From: an uncultured Eubacteriales bacterium
GTDB taxonomy: Bacteria > Bacillota > Clostridia > Oscillospirales > Acutalibacteraceae
Length of the DNA stretch: 6,996 nucleotides
Direction of reading: 5' to 3'
Assembly: GCA_900321595.1 (NCBI GenBank)
Contig: ONWP01000198.1
Span: 1-6,996 of the forward strand
In this document: positions 1-6,044 of the stretch, in pieces
Layout: the number at the start of each line of letters is the position of its first letter
Numbering within the stretch: position 1 is the first letter of the stretch
The notes under the pieces: model-generated
What the model saw: only the letters and a program-made list of their open reading frames with translations
What the model was told of the DNA's origin: nothing
Database searches by the model: none
Position numbers and translations under genes: made by a program

Positions 1-794
1 CCTGCCGCGCCGACGGCGAGAAGCAGATCGCCCTGGCGCAGGAAAAGGGGCTGCTGCTGGGCGGCGCGCCCGACACGTTTATGGGCGGCGGCATCCAGAC
101 CTGCCGCAAGCTCATCGACGACGGCTGGATCGGCGACGTGGTGGCGGTCAACGCCTCCATGCGCTGCCGCGGACACGAGTCCTGGCACCCGAATCCGGCC
201 TTTTACTATCAGGTCGGCGGCGGTCCGATGTTTGACATGGGTCCCTATTACCTGACCTGCCTCGTCAATCTGGTCGGCGCGGTGGACAGCGTCATGGCGT
301 ATACCCGCGTCACCTTCCCGCAGCGGCTGATCACGTCGCAGCCGCTTGCAGGCACGGTCGTGGACGTGGAGGTCCCGACGCACATCGCGGGGCTTCTCAA
401 ATTCGCCGGCGGCGCACTCGGGACGCTGACCACCAGCTTCGACGTCTACGACGACCATCAGGCGCTCATCGAGGTTTTCGGCTCCCGGGGCAGTCTCATC
501 GTGCCCGATCCCAACGGCTTCGGCGGCCCCGTGAAGCTGCTGCGCCCGGACGCTTCCTGTTACGAGGACGTGCCGATCCCCTTCGGCTACTGCGGCAACA
601 GCCGCGGCATCGGCGTCGCGGATCTGTGCGAGGCGATCGTCGAGGGACGGCCTGCCCGCGCCGACTGCGCCCAGACGTTCCACGTCCTCGACCTGATGTG
701 CGCGTTCCACGAATCCGCCGAAAAGGGCGCCGAGGTCAGCCTGCGCGGCGGCTTTGCCCGCAAGGCGCCGCTGGAGCTCGGCTATCAATTTTAA
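1..794 (+). CDS. Gfo/Idh/MocA family oxidoreductase, 5'-truncated by window edge
   Basis: The reading frame is already open at base 3 and continues to TAA at 792-794, giving 263 visible residues; the gene begins outside the window. The ATG at 81 is internal: the residues before it (GLLLGGAPDTF) belong to the same fold. The family comprises NAD(P)-dependent sugar or inositol dehydrogenases with an N-terminal Rossmann domain and a C-terminal alpha/beta domain. What is visible is the end of the Rossmann part and the whole C-terminal domain: GAPDTFMGGG after the missing EKP region, then GGGPMFDMGPYYL, matching the conserved D-x-G-x-Y substrate-side motif, then a beta-sheet region, GSRGSLIVPDP, and the closing helix with GIGVADLCEAIVEGR. 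The cofactor site cannot be checked because it lies upstream. The substrate is unknown. It is followed after 54 bases by a second member of the same superfamily with little similarity by eye, so the pair probably acts in one sugar pathway (inference). Confidence 0.9.
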   Translation, partial: CRADGEKQIALAQEKGLLLGGAPDTFMGGGIQTCRKLIDDGWIGDVVAVNASMRCRGHESWHPNPAFYYQVGGGPMFDMGPYYLTCLVNLVGAVDSVMAYTRVTFPQRLITSQPLAGTVVDVEVPTHIAGLLKFAGGALGTLTTSFDVYDDHQALIEVFGSRGSLIVPDPNGFGGPVKLLRPDASCYEDVPIPFGYCGNSRGIGVADLCEAIVEGRPARADCAQTFHVLDLMCAFHESAEKGAEVSLRGGFARKAPLELGYQF

Positions 795-799
795 ATCGA

Positions 800-823
800 A
801 GAGCAGCCGCGCCCGGCTGCTCT
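800..823 (+). terminator. Strong hairpin between the two dehydrogenase genes; weak or partial terminator
   Basis: A perfect 10-bp stem, AGAGCAGCCG at 800-809 and CGGCTGCTCT at 814-823, closes a 4-base loop five bases after the upstream stop codon. Only three T follow (823-825) before CCGCA, so it is a poor intrinsic terminator. It may attenuate transcription or protect the 3' end of the upstream message while letting some transcripts through into the next gene, whose ribosome binding site begins 11 bases later. Confidence 0.55.
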
Positions 824-848
824 TTCCGCATGATAAGGAGGTCACCCC

Positions 849-1817
849 ATGGACAACGAGACCGCCCGCTTCCGCTGGGCGTACATCGGCTGCGGCAGCA
901 TCGCGAACACCACTGCGGCCGCCATCCGCAGAAGCCACGCGGTCGTATCCGTATACGCCCGCAATTATGAAAAGGCCTGCGCGTTCGCGAAGCGGCATCG
1001 CGCGAAGGCGTACCGGACATTTGAGGAGGCCGTGACCGCGCCGGACGTGGACGCGGTCTATATCGCCACGCCGCACACCTCCCACACGGAGTACGCCGTC
1101 CGCGCCATGGAGCTGGGCAAACCGGTCCTCTGCGAAAAGCCTGTCGGCGTCAGCGAAGCGCAGGCGCGCCGGCTCGTCGAGGCGGCGCGGACGCACGGCG
1201 TCTACTGCTGCGAAGCGATGTGGACGTGGTTTTCCGACGTGGCGATGCAGGTGCGCGGCTGGATCCGCGACGGACGCGTCGGCGACGTGACGCGTGTGGA
1301 GATGCATTACGCCTTCCCCGGGATCCTGGCGAGCCGGGATTCGCGTCTGCTGTCGCCGCAGACGGCCGGCGGCGCGCTGCTGGACATCGGCGTCTATCCG
1401 ATCACCTACTGCTACCGGCTGTTCGGCGCGCCCGCGAAAATCACGTGCGAAGGCGAGCTGCGCGGCGGGATCGACGCGCGCGAAACCGTCACGCTCTCCT
1501 ACGACGGCTTTGACTGTACGCTGCACATCTCCCTGACCGAAGCGCGGGAAAGCTGCGTCATCGAGGGCAGCGCTGGCCGGATCACCGTTCCCCTGTTTCA
1601 CATGGCGTCCTTCGCCCTGCTGACAAGCGGCGGCAAACGCACCTTTTTCCGCGGGAGAACGGATTACCGGACGGAATTTGACCGCGTCTCGCTGGAGATC
1701 CGCGCGGGCAAAACGGAATCGGATTACGTGCCCTTTGACGCGACAGTCTCGTGCCTGGCGATCATGGACGAGTGCAGGCGGCAGATGGGGCTCGTCTATC
1801 CCTTTGAAGCATCATGA
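849..1817 (+). CDS. Gfo/Idh/MocA family NAD(P)-dependent sugar dehydrogenase, complete
   Basis: This 322-residue cytoplasmic oxidoreductase has the usual length for the family. The start is fixed by AAGGAGGT at 835-842, six bases before ATG. The N-terminal Rossmann fold carries the dinucleotide-binding glycines in YIGCGSIA (G14, G16), followed by VYIATPHTSH at about 70-79 and the catalytic-lysine motif EKP at 96-98. The C-terminal domain starts near residue 120, with EAMWTWF at 122-128, and has LLDIGVYPI (D179, G181, Y183), the conserved substrate-pocket motif. The EAMW segment plus DIGVYP resembles the dihydrodiol dehydrogenase / D-xylose 1-dehydrogenase branch, which oxidises aldoses to lactones; that is family knowledge, not proof of substrate. 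No signal peptide is present. Transcription may come from the upstream dehydrogenase gene or from a promoter I did not recognise in the 54-base gap. The stop codon lies inside the stem of the following terminator. Confidence 0.93.
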   Translation: MDNETARFRWAYIGCGSIANTTAAAIRRSHAVVSVYARNYEKACAFAKRHRAKAYRTFEEAVTAPDVDAVYIATPHTSHTEYAVRAMELGKPVLCEKPVGVSEAQARRLVEAARTHGVYCCEAMWTWFSDVAMQVRGWIRDGRVGDVTRVEMHYAFPGILASRDSRLLSPQTAGGALLDIGVYPITYCYRLFGAPAKITCEGELRGGIDARETVTLSYDGFDCTLHISLTEARESCVIEGSAGRITVPLFHMASFALLTSGGKRTFFRGRTDYRTEFDRVSLEIRAGKTESDYVPFDATVSCLAIMDECRRQMGLVYPFEAS

Positions 1818-1842
1818 CCGGCGCCGGGCCGGTCACTTTTTT
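1815..1842 (+). terminator. Rho-independent terminator of the dehydrogenase gene
   Basis: The stem TGACCGGC (1815-1822) pairs with GCCGGTCA (1828-1835) around a 5-base loop, then C and six T at 1837-1842. The stem includes the TGA stop of the forward gene, and the T-run overlaps the TAA stop (1841-1843) of the convergent gene. On the minus strand the hairpin is not followed by a T-run, so it should work mainly for forward transcripts. Confidence 0.85.
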
Positions 1843-3961
1843 ATTTCGCTGCAATTCGTTCCGGTTCGATCGTCAGCTCCAACGCTTCGACCTCGCACAG
1901 CGCATCGTCCGCCGCGCCGTAAAACCGGAGTCTGACCGGCGCGTCGCCCGCGTCCGCGCGGAAGGAGAGGCTGACCGCCTGTCTTTCCCCGTCTGCCGGC
2001 AGCGTCGTCTCGCCCGCGCAGCTCGCGCCCAGATACAGGCGCGCCGTCGTCTCCCGGTTCGCTTCACACAGAAGCGTCAGCCGGTAGCGGCCTGCCTCGA
2101 AGTGAACGGGGCTGAAATCGAAGCCGGCGCCGTCGCGGATCCCGGCGCACAGGAAGCGGCCGCCGCGCTCTGTCGCGTACGCGCCGCCCGTGAACCGGCA
2201 GGCGTTGACCGGGGACGTGATTTGAGACGGGAACAACGTCGGAACAAAACCGTTTGTCGTCGGACGCGCCTGCCGGATCGCGCAGGCCGTCTCGTCAACA
2301 GCGAGCTTTTCCGCCCGCGCGCGTCTGGAAAAGGCGCAGTTGTCGCTGGACGCGTGATAGAAGACGTACCAGTCCTCGCCGATCTTCACGATCGAGCCGT
2401 GATCGTTCCAGCTCGCGGGGTCGAGCCCCTCGTTGTCGATCACCGTACCCCGGCGCAGGAAGGGCCCGTACGGGGAATCGCCGACCGCGTAGTCCAGCTT
2501 CGTGGGACGCGCCCCGTGATGCGGATACGCCGCGTCGTACTCTGACGCGTAGACCAGACAGTATTTGTCCCCGAGCTTTCGAAGGGACGAGCCCTCATGG
2601 AAGCCCTCCCGGCCGTCGCCGTTGGAGAGCGCGCCCGTGCGGACGCTGCCGGGCTTGAGCGTGCAGAGGTCATCCGCCAGCTCGCCCACGCGCAGCTCGA
2701 ACTGCCCCCAGGTGTAGTAGACGCGGCCGCCGTCCTCCAGCACGGAGGGATCGATCCCCGAGACCGGCTCGCCGTCGAGCGTGACGCGCCGCGCGTTTGT
2801 GAAGGGGCCCTCCGGGCGGTCGGATTCCGCGACGCCCTCGCTGCCGTCGGACAGGCAGAAGAACAGGTAGTATTTGCCGTTTCGATACAGCGCGTCCGGC
2901 GCGTACAGAAGCGCGTCCGACCAGGGCACGTCCTCCGTGCGGAAGCTCACGCCGTGATCCGTCCAGGCCGTCAGATCGTCGACTGGCGCGGATACGGCAT
3001 GGTATTCCCGGCTACAGTATCCGCCCCCGAACAGGTCGTAGGAGCCGTACAGATACACCCGGCCGCCAAACACCTTCGGTTCGCCGTCGGGGATATACGT
3101 GCCGAACGGCAGGAACGGATTGAGCCCCGGCGTCTGCCGGACCGCCCCGTCTTCGTCCAGCGGGATCACGCGGTCCCCGTTCATGGAGACGTAGTGCTTC
3201 TTCACGCCGAGCGCGTCGACCCACTCGCGCGTCTCGAAGGTATGCAGATTGCCGTTGCGGTTGTCCCAGACCCACGCCGGCGTCGGCCACAGACAGATCT
3301 CGGGCGACGCGGCTTCATAAAACGCCCGCGTGGCGCCGTTCTGCCCGTGATGCGACATCTTGCAGATATCGCAGGCAAGCAGCGCTCTTTTTTCTGGGTC
3401 GGCAAGGATCTTCCGACAGGCGTTTTCCTCGCAGTCGCCGGTGAAAAGCACGCTTTTTCCGCCAAGCTCGAGCCGGAAGACCAGCGACGACTCATTGCAG
3501 TTTTGAAAAGCCGGATCGAAGGCGTACAGCACCGTGATCGTCGCCTGCCCGATCCGCAGCACGTCGCCGTCATGAAGGATCGTCGTCCGGTCGGCAAAGC
3601 CCGGTTCCAGCGCGTAAAACCGCTTGAGAATGTTCACCGCCCAGCTGTCGATCCCCTCGTAAAACGACGGCTCCGGGAAATTGAAATAAACCTTGTCGAA
3701 TTCGACCGCGTCCGCGCCTCGCGACGCCGCGTCCAAAAAGACCTCGACGTGATCGTCGTGGGGATGCGTCAGGAACCAGGCGTCGATGTGCGGCCGCGCC
3801 CGGCCGGTCAGCCGCCAGAGATATCTGAGAAAATGCGCCGTCTCGACGCTGTAGCCGCCGTCAACGACGATAAGCTTCCCGTCCGCTGTCGTGATGATAA
3901 AGCTGTCGCCGATGTCGTCATTGACGCAGCGCAGCATATGGATTGCGTTTTCGTGCTTCAT
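1841..3961 (-). CDS. MBL-fold hydrolase fused to GH43 glycosidase and C-terminal beta-sandwich
   Basis: This 706-residue single open frame joins enzymes normally found apart. Residues 1-268 form a metallo-beta-lactamase fold of the ComEC-like type: DGG at 34-36, the metal motif THPHDDH (H66, H68, D70, H71), FTGDCE with D176, and MSHHGQNG with H204/H205. Residues about 280-575 form a GH43 five-bladed propeller. It has the expected catalytic triad: general base D292 in YIPDGEP, pKa-tuning D404 in GIDPSV, general acid E456 in FHEGSS, plus H521 in NDHGS, an active-site histidine. GH43 enzymes cleave arabinofuranosides, xylosides or related linkages with inversion; the exact substrate cannot be read here. 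Residues about 587-700 look like a CBM6-like beta-sandwich. The linker 269-279 is short. No signal peptide or membrane segment is seen, so the protein is probably cytoplasmic. An upstream ATG at 4015 was rejected because the promoter lies inside that extension; ATG at 3961 has GGGAGGG six bases upstream. All metal and catalytic residues are kept, so both domains look active. Confidence 0.92.
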   Translation of the reverse strand: MKHENAIHMLRCVNDDIGDSFIITTADGKLIVVDGGYSVETAHFLRYLWRLTGRARPHIDAWFLTHPHDDHVEVFLDAASRGADAVEFDKVYFNFPEPSFYEGIDSWAVNILKRFYALEPGFADRTTILHDGDVLRIGQATITVLYAFDPAFQNCNESSLVFRLELGGKSVLFTGDCEENACRKILADPEKRALLACDICKMSHHGQNGATRAFYEAASPEICLWPTPAWVWDNRNGNLHTFETREWVDALGVKKHYVSMNGDRVIPLDEDGAVRQTPGLNPFLPFGTYIPDGEPKVFGGRVYLYGSYDLFGGGYCSREYHAVSAPVDDLTAWTDHGVSFRTEDVPWSDALLYAPDALYRNGKYYLFFCLSDGSEGVAESDRPEGPFTNARRVTLDGEPVSGIDPSVLEDGGRVYYTWGQFELRVGELADDLCTLKPGSVRTGALSNGDGREGFHEGSSLRKLGDKYCLVYASEYDAAYPHHGARPTKLDYAVGDSPYGPFLRRGTVIDNEGLDPASWNDHGSIVKIGEDWYVFYHASSDNCAFSRRARAEKLAVDETACAIRQARPTTNGFVPTLFPSQITSPVNACRFTGGAYATERGGRFLCAGIRDGAGFDFSPVHFEAGRYRLTLLCEANRETTARLYLGASCAGETTLPADGERQAVSLSFRADAGDAPVRLRFYGAADDALCEVEALELTIEPERIAAK

Positions 3962-3967
3962 TCTAAG

Positions 3968-3974
3968 CCCTCCC
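3968..3974 (-). promoter_or_regulatory. Ribosome binding site that fixes the MBL-GH43 start
   Basis: Read on the minus strand, GGGAGGG lies six bases before the ATG at 3961. The alternative in-frame ATG at 4015 falls on the -35 element and would add 18 residues unlike the start of an MBL domain. Confidence 0.85.
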
Positions 3975-3986
3975 GGAATTGAAAAC

Positions 3987-4015
3987 AGTGTATCAAACCG
4001 TGCGAAAATTGTCAA
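3987..4015 (-). promoter_or_regulatory. Sigma-A promoter for the MBL-GH43 gene
   Basis: On the minus strand there is a perfect -35 TTGACA (4010-4015), a 17-base spacer and a -10 TACACT (3987-3992, four of six consensus bases). Transcription should begin near 3980, leaving about 20 bases of leader before the start codon, including the ribosome binding site. The -35 box lies inside the 11-base palindrome AATTGTCAATT (4007-4017), so a regulator bound there would block the polymerase (inference). Confidence 0.7.
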
Positions 4016-4029
4016 TTCCTTCCGGAATT
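4014..4029. repeat. Palindromic site between the divergent promoters
   Basis: AATTCC and GGAATT flank the four bases TTCC, and the core TTCCGGAA (4020-4027) is itself a perfect palindrome. The site sits just upstream of the minus-strand -35 box and 26 bases from the plus-strand -35 box. CCGGAATT recurs at 3973-3980, in the minus-strand leader. This layout suits a shared operator, but no regulator gene is in the window. Confidence 0.35.
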
Positions 4030-4054
4030 TTATCTCATGACCACCGTTTTGTTA

Positions 4055-4083
4055 TTGAAAACGGAGACAGAAAACACTATAAT
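4055..4083 (+). promoter_or_regulatory. Sigma-A promoter for the DUF4838 gene
   Basis: The -35 TTGAAA (4055-4060, five of six consensus bases), a 17-base spacer and a perfect -10 TATAAT (4078-4083) form a strong housekeeping promoter. Transcription would begin near 4090, giving a leader of about 20 bases. It probably drives the DUF4838 gene and the esterase gene together, since I see no terminator in the 40-base gap between them. Confidence 0.85.
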
Positions 4084-4100
4084 AAATACAAGAGCGTACC

Positions 4101-4105
4101 GGAGG
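4101..4105 (+). promoter_or_regulatory. Ribosome binding site that fixes the DUF4838 start
   Basis: GGAGG lies six bases before ATG at 4112, the codon that opens a classic signal peptide. The in-frame ATG at 4037 lies upstream of the promoter and cannot be on the transcript. Confidence 0.88.
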
Positions 4106-5209
4106 TGCTTTATGAAAAGAACCGTCAGCCTTCTCCTTGTATTCTGTCTGCTGTTCGTCAGTGTGCCGCTGACCTTCGCGGATCACGTCGTCACCGTCGA
4201 CGCGACCTGGTCGATCCTCGTCCCGGCGGAACCCACCGAGTATGAGAGCTATGCGGCCGAAAAGCTGCGCGACAGTCTGAGCGAGGTCTTCGGCGCAGAG
4301 GTCGCCGTCACGGACCGGGCCGCGGACAAATACATCGCGGTCGGCGCCGCGTCACAGGCGGACGTCTCGTCGATCGCGCCCAACGGCTACCGCATCACCG
4401 TGATCGACGGCAATATCCACCTCGGCGGCACCGCGCAGCGCGGGATCCAGGCGGCGGCTTACCGCTTCCTGGAGGAATTCTGCGGCCGCAAGGTCTACAC
4501 GTCGAAGCTCACCGTCCTCCCCCGGGCGCAGAGCTTTCCCGTTCCGGCGGATACGGATCTGACCTATGAGCCCTTTTTCGAATACACAGAAACGGACTGG
4601 ATCAGCCCCCACGACGCGGAGTACTCCATGGCGAACGGTCTCAACGGCGGCACGTACCGCCGTCTGACGGCGGCGCAGGGCGGAACGGTCGACTACATCG
4701 CCGGCTTCGCCCACACGATCGGCGGGCTCTGCGAGACCGAGAAATACGCCGAGACCCATCCGGAGTATCTGGCGCTGCACGACGGCAAGCGCACGACGGA
4801 GCAGCCCTGTCTGACGAATCCCGACGTGCTGGAGATCGCGAAGAACAACGTCCTTTCCATCCTGCGCGAAAGACACGATCCGAAGGCGCCGCTGCAGATC
4901 GTCTCCGTGACGCAGAACGACAACATGAGCTACTGCGAATGCGAAAACTGCCGGGCATTCGAGGCCGCGCACGGCGACGTGCGGTCCGCGACCGTCCTCA
5001 ACTTCGCGAATCAGATCGCGGACGCGGTCAAAGAGGCGGGATATGACAACGTGGCGATCGACACCTTCGCCTATCTGTATTCCCAGGCGGCGCCCACGGG
5101 CATCACGCCCCGGGACAACGTCATCGTCCGTCTCTGCTCGATCTTCAGCTGTCTGGCGCATCCGCTGGACAATGAGTGCAACAGTACCTTCTACAACGAT
5201 CTGGAGGCA

Positions 5210-5212
5210 TAG
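5210..5212 (+). other. In-frame amber codon in the DUF4838 gene, probably TGG to TAG
   Basis: The context is YNDLEA-TAG-SKICDRLYIWDY. From memory of DUF4838 proteins, tryptophan commonly precedes this [SA]KI segment, so one G-to-A change from TGG explains it. The five other genes with visible ends stop with TAA (794, 1841, 6959) or TGA (1817, 6004), so TAG is not used as a terminator elsewhere in this window. Confidence 0.85.
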
Positions 5213-5308
5213 TCCAAGATCTGCGACCGCCTTTACATCTGGGACTACGCCACGCACTTCCTGCACCCCTGCACCGTCCTGCCGAATTTCGGCGCGATCC
5301 AGCGAAAT

Positions 5309-6004
5309 ATGCAGATCTTTTATGAGCACAACGTCAAGGGCGTTTACGTCGAGGGCAACTACTTCATGGACAGCTGCGACACCGAGTTCGGCGAGCTGCG
5401 CGCCTACATGATCGCGAAGAGCCTGCAGGATCCCTACTGCGACCTGGACGCGGAGATCGACGGCTTCCTGGACGCCTACTACGGCCCGGGCGGCAAATAT
5501 ATGCGCAAGATCCTCGACATCTTCACAAAGAAAGCCGGCACCTTTGACGGCCATATGACGCATCTGTACAGCTCCTGGGCGACCATGCGGCCGATCTTGT
5601 CCGTCACCGTAGCGCAGATCGATTATTACTGGAACCAGGCGAAGAAGCTCGCCGACGAGACGCAGCTCGCGCATCTGGAGCGCTCCGAGCTGAGCTGGCG
5701 CTGGTGGAAGGCCAACGCCGCGAAGGGCGAATTCTCCTATTTCCGCTTCCGGCGCGGCGACGCGAAGGAGCAGCTGGCGCAGGATCTCTATGACCACGGC
5801 GTCACGGTCCTGCAGGAGGTATTCTATGAGGATCTGACCGCGATGGACCGGGATCTGATCCGCTACGCGACGCCCGACCAGTGGCATAACAACGCGCTGG
5901 AGAACGAGGACGTGCAGAAGCGCGTCCGCATCGAAAAATTCGTCGAAAAATGTCCCCCGCTGTTCGGGATCGTCGGCTACTTCTATAATCTTGCGAATTC
6001 CTGA
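5309..6004 (+). pseudogene. Distal DUF4838 fragment, possible separate 231-residue product
   Basis: This is the part of the DUF4838 gene that a gene caller would report separately after the TAG, from the first downstream ATG (residue 400 of the full frame). It lacks a ribosome binding site: the bases before ATG read CCAGCGAAAT. It has no signal peptide and starts inside a conserved segment. Independent translation is therefore unlikely, and if made it would stay in the cytoplasm without the catalytic-side N-terminal half. Confidence 0.6.
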
Positions 6005-6030
6005 CCGGTTCGATCAACAGAACGAAAAGA

Positions 6031-6035
6031 AAGGA
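6031..6035 (+). promoter_or_regulatory. Ribosome binding site that fixes the esterase start
   Basis: AAGGA, within a purine-rich run from 6021, lies nine bases before ATG at 6045. The earlier in-frame ATG at 5991 would overlap the end of the DUF4838 gene and add charged residues before the hydrophobic segment. Confidence 0.75.
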
Positions 6036-6044
6036 TCTGATCAT

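Larger units (their letters stand above)
4112..6004 (+). pseudogene. Secreted DUF4838 glycoside-hydrolase-like protein interrupted by one in-frame TAG
   Basis: The frame from ATG 4112 to TGA 6002-6004 has 630 residue positions and one internal stop, TAG, at codon 367. The signal peptide is MKRTVSLLLVFCLLFVSVPL plus TFA, probably cut after A23. Residues about 40-137 form an alpha-glucuronidase-N/GH20b-like alpha/beta domain (ESYAAEKLRDSL, IAVGAAS, YRITVIDGNIHLGG, AAAYRFLEEFCGR). From about 150 on is the DUF4838 domain, a presumed TIM-barrel glycosidase relative: GFAHTIGGLC, SVTQNDNMSYCECENC with C275/C277/C280, then after the stop SKICDRLYIWDYATHF, VKGVYVEGNY and ELRAYMIAKSLQDPYCD. Frame, family match and codon style continue unchanged after the stop. 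The DUF4838 substrate is not established. As written, translation gives a 366-residue exported N-terminal half that lacks the end of the barrel. It may be a recent nonsense mutation, a sequencing error or readthrough; these cannot be told apart here. A membrane-anchored esterase follows 40 bases downstream. Confidence 0.88.

Noticed and set aside
1814..2545. 243-codon plus-strand frame beginning ATGA at the dehydrogenase stop
   Set aside because: The ATGA overlap looked like coupling, but the start lies in the terminator stem, the frame runs antisense to the GH43/beta-sandwich region, and the protein is Arg-rich without a domain.
2597..3982. 461-codon open frame on the plus strand, opposite the MBL-GH43 gene
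   Set aside because: It lies wholly antisense to a gene with clear motifs, has an Arg/Val/Pro-rich composition with no recognisable domain, and has no ribosome binding site. Long antisense frames are expected in GC-rich DNA.
3962..4015. 18-residue upstream extension of the MBL-GH43 protein starting at 4015
   Set aside because: The minus-strand -35 and -10 boxes fall inside it and its residues do not fit the start of the fold. The internal ATG at 3961 has a strong ribosome binding site.
4037..4111. 25-residue upstream extension of the DUF4838 protein starting at 4037
   Set aside because: The TTGAAA/TATAAT promoter lies within it, and the extension would bury the signal peptide.
5213..5308. 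Possible programmed event around the TAG (frameshift or readthrough signal)
   Set aside because: There is no slippery run and no obvious strong hairpin just downstream, and the frame is unchanged after the stop, so a frameshift is not needed. Readthrough is left as one option but has no local sequence support.
4352..5887. 511-codon open frame on the minus strand, opposite the DUF4838 gene
   Set aside because: It is an antisense shadow with repetitive Arg/Val/Asp/Ala composition and no domain. I considered whether it could be the real gene because the plus strand has a TAG, but the plus-strand protein has a signal peptide, promoter, ribosome binding site and family motifs on both sides of the stop.
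6005..6044. Terminator or promoter between the DUF4838 and esterase genes
   Set aside because: The 40-base gap has only weak pairing and no T-run, and no convincing -35/-10 pair.
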